DNA of 64,000 nucleotides from Rhizobium sp. Q54 (lineage in GTDB: Bacteria; Pseudomonadota; Alphaproteobacteria; Micropepsales; Micropepsaceae): the NCBI GenBank assembly GCA_945882615.1, contig CAMCWK010000007.1, forward strand, positions 1 to 64,000, read 5' to 3'. Made by a program: the position numbers and the translations under genes. Below the pieces are notes generated by a model. The model was not told where the DNA came from. It was given only the letters and a program-made list of their open reading frames with translations, and ran no database searches. Positions 34,393 through 42,226 of this stretch are shown piece by piece; the first letter of the stretch is position 1, and each line of letters opens with the position of its first letter.

Positions 34393-34905
34393 TTACAAAT
34401 TGCACTGCTGCGCGCCGCGGGCGAAACCGCGCTTGCGTGCTTCCAGCGCTGCTTCCAGCGCATCGCCCAGCCGGGCGCGGGCGTCAGGCCCCAGCATGGC
34501 GGCGATCCGAAGGCGCCGCCGCGACACCCGCAGATACAGGGCTTCGCAGCCGAATTCTTCATGCATCCGCCGTTCCAGGCTGACCCAGGACGGCTCGACC
34601 CGTTCCGCATGCGTCGCGCGTCCATCCCAGCGCTGCACGATCAGGTCGCGGTCGGTGATGATCACCCGTTCGCCCTGCCGGGCCAGGCGGCGCCAGCACC
34701 AGTGCAGCGCCACCACCGCCAGCGCGCTTTCGGCGCCGACGAAGCAACTGGCCGGCCAGGCGTGGAAGATCACCAGCATGGTTGCCAGCACCGCCGAGGG
34801 AAACAGAAGAAGGAGGCTGCACAATACAAGCCCGCCCGGGGTCAGCGCCCTGTGGGGCGTGACGCTGCTGTCGAACCAGACATGGTTGTCAGCGGTCATC
34901 GGCAT
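34393..34905 (-). CDS. DUF2244 membrane protein
   Basis: Encodes 170 aa from ATG 34905 (34899 is equally possible; no strong ribosome site). Two adjacent membrane helices (near 25-45 and 50-70) are followed by a beta-rich cytosolic domain (ALHWCWRRLARQGERVIITDRDLIV), the layout of DUF2244, often found near cytochrome oxidase genes. Its role is unknown. It precedes the PepSY gene by 23 nt on the same strand, so the two are likely an operon. Confidence 0.75.
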   Translation of the reverse strand: MPMTADNHVWFDSSVTPHRALTPGGLVLCSLLLLFPSAVLATMLVIFHAWPASCFVGAESALAVVALHWCWRRLARQGERVIITDRDLIVQRWDGRATHAERVEPSWVSLERRMHEEFGCEALYLRVSRRRLRIAAMLGPDARARLGDALEAALEARKRGFARGAQQCNL

Positions 34906-35032
34906 TGCCCATTTTTTGTGCTCGGAGCTGCCGGCCATCGCACCGTGGAAAACAGTATCGGCCGGCGTGAATGGGCTGGTGCGGCCTGGATGCTCTGATA
35001 GGCTTTTCCCACCCAAACCAACGGAGAAGCGA

Positions 35033-35407
35033 ATGCGCATCAAGATGATTGTGACTGCCGCGATGCTGGCCATGATGGCCGGCACGGCACTCGCCCAGTC
35101 GGACATGCCGGCGGGCGTGAAGATGACGAACGGCATGTTGACGGACTCCAAGGGCATGGTCCTTTACACCTTGGACAAGGACGTACCCGGAAAGAGCAAT
35201 TGCAGCGGACAGTGCCTGGTGAACTGGCCCGCGCTGACGGCCGATGCGGGCGCGACCGCGACAGGCGACTGGACCGTGATCACCCGCGACGAAGGCACCA
35301 AGCAGTGGGCCTACAAGGGCAAGCCGCTTTACTACTTCGTGCAGGACAAGAACCCCGGTGACATGGTCGGCGAGAACCGTGGCGGCGTCTGGCATATCGT
35401 AAAATAA
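35033..35407 (+). CDS. Secreted COG4315-type repeat lipoprotein-like protein
   Basis: Encodes 124 aa with a signal peptide (1-22, ending ALAQ) and a Lipoprotein_15 (secreted repeat) domain: GMLTDSKGMVLYTLDKDVPGKS, NCSGQCLVNWPAL, and KGKPLYYFVQDKNPGD. The two cysteines in NCSGQC are conserved in this family, found in the periplasm of many soil bacteria; function is unknown. There is no lipobox Cys, so it is soluble. AAGCGA/GGAGAAG provides the ribosome site. Confidence 0.82.
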   Translation: MRIKMIVTAAMLAMMAGTALAQSDMPAGVKMTNGMLTDSKGMVLYTLDKDVPGKSNCSGQCLVNWPALTADAGATATGDWTVITRDEGTKQWAYKGKPLYYFVQDKNPGDMVGENRGGVWHIVK

Positions 35408-35475
35408 CGACGGCGTGCGGCGCCCGCTCCGCGCGGGCGGGCGCCGAGATTCCATCAACCAGGCGCGGGCCACAG

Positions 35476-35913
35476 TCATTTTCCGGTCGCGCTCCGCACC
35501 TGGAATTGCGCCGTGATCTTATGGCCGTCCTTGAAGAACAGCGTCACGGGCACGCTTGCACCGACCTTGAGCAGCGGCGTCGAAGCCATGCACATCAGGT
35601 GGTAGCCGCCGGGCGCGAAAACCATGTCTGCACCGGCCCGGATGTCCAGCGCCATCACATGATCCATTCCGCTGGCCGTCGTCTGATGCATCATCATCGC
35701 GGCACAGGCCGGGCTTTCCACATCGGTCAGTATCGCTGTCGTCTTGCCGCCATTGTGTAGCGTGAAATAGCCGCCCGACGGCACTGACGGCGGCAGCGCC
35801 CGGAACCAGCCGCTGCTGACCGTGACATCTGCCGCATGGGCGGGATAGGTCAGCACCAGCAGCAGGGCCAGGATCGCCGCCACATGAAACACATTCGAAT
35901 TTCCGATACGCAT
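35476..35913 (-). CDS. Copper chaperone PCu(A)C
   Basis: Encodes 145 aa with a signal peptide (1-28) and a cupredoxin-like fold carrying the PCu(A)C ligand set: MMMHQTTASGMDHVM and GGYHLMCM, giving the H(M)X10MX21HXM arrangement. It binds Cu(I) in the periplasm and delivers it to cytochrome oxidase or other targets. It is the last gene of a five-gene operon with a TonB receptor, pointing to copper import rather than efflux. Its ATG lies 1 nt past the stop of the preceding gene. Confidence 0.9.
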   Translation of the reverse strand: MRIGNSNVFHVAAILALLLVLTYPAHAADVTVSSGWFRALPPSVPSGGYFTLHNGGKTTAILTDVESPACAAMMMHQTTASGMDHVMALDIRAGADMVFAPGGYHLMCMASTPLLKVGASVPVTLFFKDGHKITAQFQVRSATGK

Positions 35914-35914
35914 G

Positions 35915-36115
35915 CTAATGCTCCTGTCCGCCGATATCGGCGCTAAGTGAACGGATTCTGGCGAGGAAAGCGGGACCGAACTGGGGCAGCGACAACAGCG
36001 CCCGGTCGGACCAGGCGGCGGCCTCCTCCAGGCTGGCGATGCCGCCGCGCGTCAGCGCGTTGATCGCGCGGCGCGGCAAGGCAAGGTTGGTGATGGGAAC
36101 GGGCTGAAGGCTCAT
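35915..36115 (-). CDS. RNA polymerase alpha-CTD-like small protein
   Basis: Encodes 66 aa with GGAGAG 7 nt upstream and an ATGA overlap with the preceding gene. The pattern LALPRRAINALTRGGIASLEEAAAWSDRALLSLPQFGPAFLARIRS is the helix-hairpin-helix of the alpha-subunit C-terminal domain (two HhH units with the PxFG turn). That domain binds UP elements and activators. Free-standing copies are of unknown function. Being locked in a copper-uptake operon is odd and could reflect a regulator or anti-activator. Confidence 0.78.
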   Translation of the reverse strand: MSLQPVPITNLALPRRAINALTRGGIASLEEAAAWSDRALLSLPQFGPAFLARIRSLSADIGGQEH

Positions 36116-36543
36116 TCTTTCTCTCCATGCGCCGGATGCGCGTCCATGCGCACCACCCCCCGGAACGTGGCCATGCGCGACAACCGCTGCGGCGCGATGC
36201 CGGCCTCGGCCTCCTGCAGCTTGCGCGCCAGCGTCTTTGCCGCTGCGGGCGGAACGCCGACGCCTTGCAGACCTTCCGCCGTGCGCAGCGGATCGCCGCT
36301 GCACAGCAGCAGCGTCCACATGCCCTCATGGCGTTGCAGAAGCGCGCGCCCGCCCATATCGCCTTGTGTCCAGTCCACCACGGCGATGTTGCCTTCTATC
36401 GCCGTGGGGCCGGATTCCAGCGTCTGGCCGGGCTTGTCGTACAGCACGTGCAGCACGCCTTGTGCCGCCGCGCGGTCGGCTTCCTGCGATGGCCCACAGG
36501 CCGCCAGCACCGCCACAAGTCCCAATGCCGCTATCCACCGCAT
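36112..36543 (-). CDS. Copper-uptake-associated lipoprotein
   Basis: Encodes 143 aa from ATG 36543, which opens a lipoprotein signal with lipobox LAAC (Cys15). The mature domain has WTQGDMGGRALLQRHEGMWTLLLCSGDPLR and PPAAAKTLARKLQEAEA, as in proteins annotated as copper uptake system-associated. It lies between the TonB receptor (8-nt gap) and the alpha-CTD-like gene. It is presumably anchored to the outer or inner membrane facing the periplasm; how it assists uptake is unknown. Confidence 0.82.
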   Translation of the reverse strand: MRWIAALGLVAVLAACGPSQEADRAAAQGVLHVLYDKPGQTLESGPTAIEGNIAVVDWTQGDMGGRALLQRHEGMWTLLLCSGDPLRTAEGLQGVGVPPAAAKTLARKLQEAEAGIAPQRLSRMATFRGVVRMDAHPAHGEKE

Positions 36544-36553
36544 CGCGCGCCCC

Positions 36554-38620
36554 CTAGAAGCGGTAGGCGATGCCGGCGAACACCGAACGGCTTTCGCCCG
36601 GGAAGAACACATTCGTGGTGGCCACCGCAGCATCCGTGACCGCGCCGAATTCCGCCGTATAGCGTTCGTCGGCCAGGTTGCGCGCATCGACGAACAGCGT
36701 CATGCCGTTGCCGACCTCGTAACCGGCATTGACGTTGAACAGCACATAGCCCGGCGCCGTCATGCGGTTGGCGTAATCGACGAACACGCTCTTGATGCGC
36801 CAGTCCAGGCCCGGCTCGATGAACACGCCCGATTCATGCTGGTACTTCAGCGAGGCGCGATACTGGTGTTCCGGCACCACCGGCATGCGGTTGCTGCCGT
36901 AAACCGGATCGCGGTCGAAGCGGAAATCCGACCAGGCATAGGTCTGACGCAGCCGCAGTGGCGTCGTCAGCCAACCCGCTCCCAGCTCCCAGTCCAGACT
37001 GGCTTCGATGCCCTGATGGACGGTGTCGCCGGCATTGAAGAAGGTCGCCGGATAGCCGGTGACGGCGCGGAAACTCAGCAGCTCGTTCTGCACCGAGGAA
37101 TGATAGAAAGTGATGTCCCAGGTCAGCGCGTCCGCACGTCCGCGCGTGCCGATTTCACCCGTCCAGGCCTTCTGCGCCTGCACCGGCACGAAGCCGGGGA
37201 ATGGCGACTGCACCAGCGCGCCGTAATGTGGCGGCTCGACCGAGCGCGTCGCATTGGCATAGACCTGGATACCGTCGGCATTTTCCCACAACAGGCCCAC
37301 GCGCGGCGAGAACCAGTCGAACGATTTGCCCGCATTGTTGGCGGCATTGAGATTGTCGCGATAATCGCGCGTGGCATGGCCCCACGACCCGCCCGCCACC
37401 AGCGCCAGCTCGTCGGTCACGAACAGGCGCCCTTCGGCGAACAGGTCGCTGCCGCTGGCTTCCTGATGGCCGTTGCCGAAGTTGAAGCCGCTGACGCCGC
37501 CGGTATTGGCGTAAAGCTGCTGGTTGTTGGTGCCCTGGCGATAGGAAAGGCCGGCGAACAGGTCTGCCTTCAGCCCGCCGATGATGCCGGTCCAGTCCAG
37601 GCGGCCGAACGCGCCCTGCGAATGGGTGTTCTGGTCGATCACGATGGAGATGGGATGATGCAGCGCCGTGCCGGTGGCATAGATGCCGCCCTCGAAAACC
37701 AGTTGGTCGTCCAGACGCCAATGCGATTGCAGCGAGGCGCGGAAGATCTGCTGGTCGCGCGCCCAGCGGTTGGCGACCACGCCGGTGCCGGCATTGGTGG
37801 GATTGGTCAGCGCATCCGACAGGTTCAGCGTGCCGGGCACCTCTTGGTCGATATCGGCGCCGGTCAGGATCAGGCGCACATCCTGTTCCTCGCCGAAACG
37901 GTATCCGGCGTTGACGGTGCCGCGCACCTGGCTCTGCGCGGAATGGGTGCGATAGCCGTCTGCCTGCAATCCGCTGACGGCGGCATAGACATCCCAGTTG
38001 CCGAATTCGCGCGCCACCGCGCCGGTGCCGCGCAGGGTGCCGTAACTGCCGCCTTCCAGCCGCAGCAGGTTGGGCGAGATCGCGGTGCGCCCAGTGGGCG
38101 ACACCAGGTTGATCGCGCCGCCAAGCTGCGCGCCGCCGAAGCGCAGCGCATTGCCGCCCTTGTAGACCTCGATGTAGCGGGCCCCCAGCGCATCGACCTT
38201 CTGGAAATCGGAAAAGCCGTCGGCATCGGCGAAGGGCACGCCGTCCTGCGCGATCAGCACGCCGCGCTGGTGATAGGATTGGTCGATGCCCGAACCACGG
38301 ATCGAAAGCCGCGATTCCTCGCCATACCGCTTGTTCGACAACACGCCCGGCACGTCGCGCAAAAGATCGGGAAAGCCGACCGACAGCCGGTCCTGCGAGG
38401 CTTCCGCCGACACCACCGACACCGCGCCGGGCGTGCGCGACAGACGTTCGCGCGCCTGGGCGACGATGGCGGGCTCGCCCGCATTGGCATTGGCGGTGAC
38501 GATTACGGTATCGGCGCCGCTGATGGCGCCAAGAGCGGTCTGTGCCTCTGCGCCGGACGACAGCAGGCAGGCAAGCGAAAATGCGGAAACGGTGGCGCAA
38601 AGGCGCGAACGACTGGACAT
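36554..38620 (-). CDS. TonB-dependent receptor, probable copper or siderophore uptake
   Basis: Encodes 688 aa. A signal peptide (1-27, ending AEAQ) is followed by a TonB box region (DTVIVTA), a plug domain (about 45-165 with RGSGIDQSYHQRGVLI) and a 22-strand barrel ending in IAYRF. Two upstream in-frame codon groups lack a ribosome site; ATG 38620 follows CGGGGAA. Size and context (DUF2946, PCu(A)C, copper-uptake lipoprotein) point to import of copper or a copper chelate across the outer membrane, as with OprC-type receptors. Confidence 0.87.
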   Translation of the reverse strand: MSSRSRLCATVSAFSLACLLSSGAEAQTALGAISGADTVIVTANANAGEPAIVAQARERLSRTPGAVSVVSAEASQDRLSVGFPDLLRDVPGVLSNKRYGEESRLSIRGSGIDQSYHQRGVLIAQDGVPFADADGFSDFQKVDALGARYIEVYKGGNALRFGGAQLGGAINLVSPTGRTAISPNLLRLEGGSYGTLRGTGAVAREFGNWDVYAAVSGLQADGYRTHSAQSQVRGTVNAGYRFGEEQDVRLILTGADIDQEVPGTLNLSDALTNPTNAGTGVVANRWARDQQIFRASLQSHWRLDDQLVFEGGIYATGTALHHPISIVIDQNTHSQGAFGRLDWTGIIGGLKADLFAGLSYRQGTNNQQLYANTGGVSGFNFGNGHQEASGSDLFAEGRLFVTDELALVAGGSWGHATRDYRDNLNAANNAGKSFDWFSPRVGLLWENADGIQVYANATRSVEPPHYGALVQSPFPGFVPVQAQKAWTGEIGTRGRADALTWDITFYHSSVQNELLSFRAVTGYPATFFNAGDTVHQGIEASLDWELGAGWLTTPLRLRQTYAWSDFRFDRDPVYGSNRMPVVPEHQYRASLKYQHESGVFIEPGLDWRIKSVFVDYANRMTAPGYVLFNVNAGYEVGNGMTLFVDARNLADERYTAEFGAVTDAAVATTNVFFPGESRSVFAGIAYRF

Positions 38621-38686
38621 GGAAATTCCCCGAATAAAACGTGTGAGCGCACCGCGCGGACAAAGCCGCACGGGCGAAAAAAAGGC

Positions 38687-39040
38687 TCAGACGTTCAGTG
38701 GGGGTGCGCGTGGAGCGCCGGGGGTAAAGCGCGCGACGATCGTCGCGGCATAGAAGCGGTCGTTCTCGGCTTCACGGGCATGGACCGCCGGGGCGGTCAG
38801 TGCCGGAACATCGGGCACGAAAGCGACATGGGGCGCGGCGCCAAAGGCGCAATCCTCGGACGCCATGGCTTTCGCGGGCGCACCCGGCGCATCGGGATGC
38901 AGGACCTTCTGGCCCTGGACCGAGCAGATGGTGATCAGGGTGCCGGCATTGGCAACCGGCATCCAGCCAGCCGGAACCAGCGCGCGGGCGATCAGCGCGA
39001 TCAGTACCAGGTGCCTTAGAACCAGCCGGGTCCCCATCAT
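38687..39040 (-). CDS. DUF2946-family protein
   Basis: Encodes 117 aa with one N-terminal membrane segment (HLVLIALIARALVPAGWMP), the hallmark of DUF2946, followed by a periplasmic part with two Cys (TICSVQG, EDCAFG). DUF2946 genes are commonly joined to copper-responsive TonB receptors. It is first in the operon, 66 nt before the receptor. A Cys pair may bind copper. Confidence 0.82.
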   Translation of the reverse strand: MMGTRLVLRHLVLIALIARALVPAGWMPVANAGTLITICSVQGQKVLHPDAPGAPAKAMASEDCAFGAAPHVAFVPDVPALTAPAVHAREAENDRFYAATIVARFTPGAPRAPPLNV

Positions 39041-39156
39041 CCGCCTTTTCTCCGCCCCTCCCCGGCTGGGGTCAAGAAAGCGAGATGTCGCAGAGCTTAA
39101 AAAGACTGGCCCGACGCTGACCAGCGCGAACAGCGTGGATTGCCACAGATGGTCGA

Positions 39157-39543
39157 TCAGGGCGTCTTGTCTCCGCCGCCCATCTGGCGGACCAACTTTT
39201 CAGCCGCCTGCACATCTTCCAGCGTGACTTTTCCGGTTTCCACCAGATGGGTCATCACCGGCTGGGTGCGCCCGCCGAACAGCGCCAAAAGATCATCGAC
39301 CAGACGGCGCTGGGCCGCGTTGCGCGACACCGCCGCTTCATAGATATGCGCATTGCCGATCTTCTTCAGGCGGGTGACCGCCTTCTTGCCTTCCAGCCTG
39401 ACCACCGTGGTCTGGATGGTGGTGTAGGCGGGGCGGCCTTTCTTGGGAAATTCTTCCTGGATTTCGCGCACCGAGCGCGGACCGCCCGTCCACAGCGTCT
39501 CCATGATGGCCAATTCCAGCTTGGTCAGACGCGGCGGAGCCAT
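39157..39543 (-). CDS. BlaI/CopY-family transcriptional regulator
   Basis: Encodes 128 aa: a winged helix (LTKLELAIMETLWTGG, PAYTTIQTTVVRLEGKKAV) and a C-terminal dimer helix. The BlaI/MecI/CopY group represses beta-lactamase or copper genes. No BlaR1-type peptidase is adjacent and the CopY CxCx4CxC copper motif is absent. It lies 116 nt upstream of the copper-uptake operon on the same strand, so it may control it, or a distant target such as the class A beta-lactamase at 55936. Confidence 0.85.
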   Translation of the reverse strand: MAPPRLTKLELAIMETLWTGGPRSVREIQEEFPKKGRPAYTTIQTTVVRLEGKKAVTRLKKIGNAHIYEAAVSRNAAQRRLVDDLLALFGGRTQPVMTHLVETGKVTLEDVQAAEKLVRQMGGGDKTP

Positions 39544-39626
39544 GGAATGATTCCTACTATGGTCATCGGTTTTATACCGAAAGGCCCGGTGCCTGTCGAA
39601 TCCCTTGCGCTGGGCAAAAGGCTCGT

Positions 39627-40487
39627 TCAGGCCCGCGCCGCCACCATCCAGCAGGCGGCGATGAAGCGCACTTCTTCTCCCTGCACAAAAGGCGCAAACG
39701 CCGCGCGCACGGCTTCGATCACCTGGCCGCGCGCCTTCTCGTCCAGCTGGGGCAGAATCCGGCCCAGCGGTCCCAGCCGGGTGATGTAGCCGTCCAGCGC
39801 CGCCTTCGGGATCGCGCAGGCCACATCGATCGGCGCGACCGCGATGTCGCGCCATCCGCTGTCTTCCAGGATGCGCGCCACGCGGTGCTGGTCGGCAAAG
39901 CCGAACTGGCCCGGCGCATCCTTCTGGCGCACCGGCATGTCCGGCACGAACGGCGCGGCGGCGCGTTCGGCCGCGGTCATGAAGGGATTGTCCCCGGCGC
40001 TGCGCCAGGCCGCGAACCGCAACGCCCCGCCGCTGCGAACGCTGCGCCGCAAATTGGCGAAGGCCCGCACCGGATCGTCGAAGAACATCACCCCGAAACG
40101 CGACACGATCATGTCGAAGCTTTCCGGCGCGAAATCATGCGTCTGCGCATCGGCGCAGATGAAGTCGGCGCTCACCCCTTCGCGCGCCGCGATGGCGCGG
40201 GCGGCGGCGATCATCGCTTCGGAAATATCGATGCCGGTGCAGCGCGCGCCCTGTCTCTGCTCCTGTCTCTGCCCCAGCCGCCGCGACACTGCGCGGACGA
40301 CGCTGCCGGTGCCGCAGCCGATGTCCAAAATCCGGTTGCCCGGCTGGGCGGCGACCGCCTCCACCAGCGCGTCCTCAAACGGGCGGAACATCTGGTCCAG
40401 CACCCCTTGCGCCTCCACCCAGGCCTGTGCGGCATCGCCGTTCCAGAAAGCCTGCTGGGAATTATCGCTCTTCGCCATGTCCGTCAT
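39627..40487 (-). CDS. Class I SAM-dependent methyltransferase
   Basis: Encodes 286 aa from ATG 40487 (an alternative lies at 40478). Motif I is ILDIGCGTGSVVRAV (about residues 52-66), motif II CTGIDISEAMI, then ADFICADAQTHDF. It is a soluble small-molecule methyltransferase of the ubiE-like type. The substrate is unknown. It is divergent from a MerR regulator, with the operator in a long promoter spacer, so inducer-dependent expression is expected. Confidence 0.85.
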   Translation of the reverse strand: MTDMAKSDNSQQAFWNGDAAQAWVEAQGVLDQMFRPFEDALVEAVAAQPGNRILDIGCGTGSVVRAVSRRLGQRQEQRQGARCTGIDISEAMIAAARAIAAREGVSADFICADAQTHDFAPESFDMIVSRFGVMFFDDPVRAFANLRRSVRSGGALRFAAWRSAGDNPFMTAAERAAAPFVPDMPVRQKDAPGQFGFADQHRVARILEDSGWRDIAVAPIDVACAIPKAALDGYITRLGPLGRILPQLDEKARGQVIEAVRAAFAPFVQGEEVRFIAACWMVAARA

Positions 40488-40532
40488 GATCGTCTGTCCT
40501 TGCCCAAATTGCGTGACGGCGGCACACTGCCA

Positions 40533-40550
40533 CTTCAAGTCCACTTGAGG
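40533..40550. promoter_or_regulatory. MerR-type operator, SoxR-box-like
   Basis: CTTCAAGT-CC-ACTTGAGG is a near-perfect palindrome (7 of 8 bp) matching the SoxR box. On the minus strand it lies within a 19-bp spacer between a candidate -35 TTGACC (40549-40554) and a weak -10, the long-spacer layout MerR proteins activate by twisting DNA. It should drive the methyltransferase gene. Confidence 0.7.
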
Positions 40551-40558
40551 TCAAGGGC

Positions 40559-40993
40559 ATGAAGGACCTGGATATCGTGGAAGTTTCCCGCCTGAGCGGG
40601 CTTCCCAGCGCCACCTTGCGCTTTTACGAGGAAAAAAGGCTGATCGCCTCCATCGGCCGGCGGGGCCTGCGCCGCCTGTTCGATCCCGATGTGCTGGGAC
40701 GGCTGTCGCTGATCGGCCTGGGCCGCGCCGCCGGTTTCTCGCTGGACGAGATCGCCCGCATGTTCGCCCCCGACGGGCGGGTGCGCATCGACCGCAGGAT
40801 GCTGGCGGCCCGGGCCGACGAACTGGACCGCACGATCCGCCGGCTCAGCGCCCTGCGCAACGGCTTGCGCCATGCCGCCGATTGCCCGGCGCCGCGTCAC
40901 ATGGAATGCCCCAAATTCCGCCGCCTGGTGCGCGCCGCCGCATCCGGCGCCATCGCGCCGCCGCCAAAGCGGACGCCGCAGCGCAAAACATAA
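40559..40993 (+). CDS. MerR-family regulator
   Basis: Encodes 144 aa: N-terminal winged helix (VEVSRLSGLPSATLRFYEEKRLI), dimerisation coil (80-115) and a short tail with ADCPAPRHMECPKF. The two cysteines there are far apart, not the CX2CXCX5C of SoxR, so no 2Fe-2S cluster is expected despite the SoxR-box-like operator. It may sense an organic cation, metal or thiol agent and activates the divergent methyltransferase. The ATG follows AAGGG closely, and the message is probably leaderless or nearly so. Confidence 0.87.
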   Translation: MKDLDIVEVSRLSGLPSATLRFYEEKRLIASIGRRGLRRLFDPDVLGRLSLIGLGRAAGFSLDEIARMFAPDGRVRIDRRMLAARADELDRTIRRLSALRNGLRHAADCPAPRHMECPKFRRLVRAAASGAIAPPPKRTPQRKT

Positions 40994-40998
40994 AAAGA

Positions 40999-41022
40999 CC
41001 CCGCAGGATTTCTCCTGCGGGG
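40999..41022 (-). terminator. Intrinsic terminator
   Basis: Perfect 10-bp stem (40999-41008 with 41013-41022) and a TTTC loop; on the minus strand it is followed by a T-rich run (TCTTTTTA). It ends the gene at 41071 and may also serve the convergent MerR gene. Confidence 0.85.
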
Positions 41023-41070
41023 CGCAATCTCTGCCCGTCGTGAGGGTCGGGGCAGAGCCGTTTGCGAAAT

Positions 41071-41403
41071 TCAGGTGCCGCTGGGCTGGAAATATTGCGG
41101 CACTTCCGGCGGCAAATGCGGAAAGTCGTCGATCGTCACATTGGTGTACCAGCCGCCCTTGGCGCGCGGCCGCAAGGCATCCCTGGGCATCACCACCTGA
41201 TAACGCCCCAGCCCCGACCACATCTTGGTGGGATGGACTACGACATAATCCGGGCCCAGGCGCAGCGACGGGCCCTTCAGCACCGCCACCTGGTTTTCCT
41301 TGGCGTTCCAGATGGTGGGATTGCGCGGCTCCTGCGCGGCCGCGGGCATGGCCAGGCCAAGGGCCAGCACAGACAAGGAAATGGCGACAAGCGTGGGTTT
41401 CAT
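41071..41403 (-). CDS. Small secreted protein, unknown
   Basis: Encodes 110 aa with a signal peptide (1-24, ending AAAQ) and a beta-rich domain with IWNAKENQVAVLKGPSLRLG, YVVVHPTKMWSGLG and GGWYTNVTIDDFPHLP. There is no Cys and no known domain. AAGGATA lies 7 nt before the ATG. It is an isolated gene with its own terminator. Confidence 0.65.
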   Translation of the reverse strand: MKPTLVAISLSVLALGLAMPAAAQEPRNPTIWNAKENQVAVLKGPSLRLGPDYVVVHPTKMWSGLGRYQVVMPRDALRPRAKGGWYTNVTIDDFPHLPPEVPQYFQPSGT

Positions 41404-41571
41404 CGGATATCCTTTGGTTGACTCTATTACGCACCGCCCCGCATGACGGACCAGGGAACTGGCAGGTTCCGGCGCTTTATTTGGGTACGCAAGCAGACGG
41501 TTCGCGCCCGCAGGATCGAAGTGATCCGGACAGCGTATATAAAGTGAGAAGGGCCACTTAGGAGAGACAAT

Positions 41572-41973
41572 ATGATCAGGAAACTGCTGGTGGTCGCCGC
41601 AATGCTCTGCGTCACCGCCCCCGCCCTCGCCCAGTCGGACCGCGACGCCCCCTGCCTGCGCAACCGCAACATCCATGACTATCAGCTGGTGCCGGGAAAC
41701 CGCTCGCTGATCGTCACCGACATCGCCCGCCAGCGCTACCGCGTCAACTTTGTCGGCCGCTGCTATGACCTGCAGCACAATTTCGGCCTGGCCTTCCGCA
41801 CCCGCGGCGTCGGCACCCTGGCCTGCGTCACGCGCGGTGACTCGGTCTACAACAATGCCGCGATCGGCGCGGGCCGCCAGTGCATTGTCCAAAGCGTGGA
41901 ATACCAGACCCGCCGCCTCGACCGCATGGACTATGAAGCCCTGCGTACCCGCGACGACCGTCCCCGCCGCTAG
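41572..41973 (+). CDS. Secreted DUF6491-like protein
   Basis: Encodes 133 aa: signal peptide (1-21), then a small domain with APCLRNRNIHDYQLVPGNRSLIV, YRVNFVGRCYDLQH and four Cys likely paired as disulfides. Such short proteins are widespread in Sphingomonads and relatives and have been grouped in DUF6491; role unknown. TAGGAGAG gives a strong ribosome site. A terminator follows. Confidence 0.72.
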   Translation: MIRKLLVVAAMLCVTAPALAQSDRDAPCLRNRNIHDYQLVPGNRSLIVTDIARQRYRVNFVGRCYDLQHNFGLAFRTRGVGTLACVTRGDSVYNNAAIGAGRQCIVQSVEYQTRRLDRMDYEALRTRDDRPRR

Positions 41974-41995
41974 CCGCACGCCGCAGGATCGAAAC

Positions 41996-42026
41996 AGGGC
42001 GCGTCCTTCACCGGGCGCGCCCTTTT
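41996..42026 (+). terminator. Intrinsic terminator
   Basis: Eight-bp stem (AGGGCGCG at 41996-42003 with CGCGCCCT at 42016-42023) followed by TTTC, 23 nt after the stop of the DUF6491-like gene. Confidence 0.7.
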
Positions 42027-42037
42027 CGTCGCCCTCT

Positions 42038-42079
42038 TGTCATTCCCGGCGAACATCGCGCGACAGCGCGATGTGAGGG
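42038..42079. repeat. Half copy of the dispersed palindromic repeat
   Basis: The left arm TGTCATTCCCGGCGAACATCG and its attached small hairpin match the left end of the full copy at 42227 base for base up to GATGTGAGGG, after which the two diverge. The right arm is missing. Confidence 0.8.
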
Positions 42080-42188
42080 GTGAGCGTGCGGCGCCCGCAG
42101 GGCGTGAGCATGTCCTGTGGACATGCGAAAGCAAGCGAACGCCGCGAGCCAAAGCGAGCGGCCGGGCGGGAAGCCATGAGAACCAGAC

Positions 42189-42216
42189 AGGGCACATCCC
42201 TCACGGGATGCGCCCT
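42189..42216 (+). terminator. Terminator-like hairpin
   Basis: Stem AGGGCACATCCC with GGGATGCGCCCT (one G-U pair), loop TCAC, then TTT. The flanking words (ACAGGGC and GCGCCCTTT) echo the terminator at 41996, as if the segment 41990-42080 were duplicated and diverged. An 8-bp stem GCATGTCC/GGACATGC lies between (42108-42126). Confidence 0.5.
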
Positions 42217-42226
42217 TTGCTGCGAA

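Noticed and set aside
33263-35407. 714-aa plus-strand ORF
   Set aside because: It is antisense to the PepSY and DUF2244 genes and has the His/Arg/Gln-rich composition of a shadow frame. Only its last 124 codons (35033-35407) are a real gene.
36146-39019. 957-aa plus-strand ORF across the TonB receptor
   Set aside because: It is an antisense frame of high-GC coding DNA; the minus strand shows a clear receptor with signal peptide, plug and barrel.
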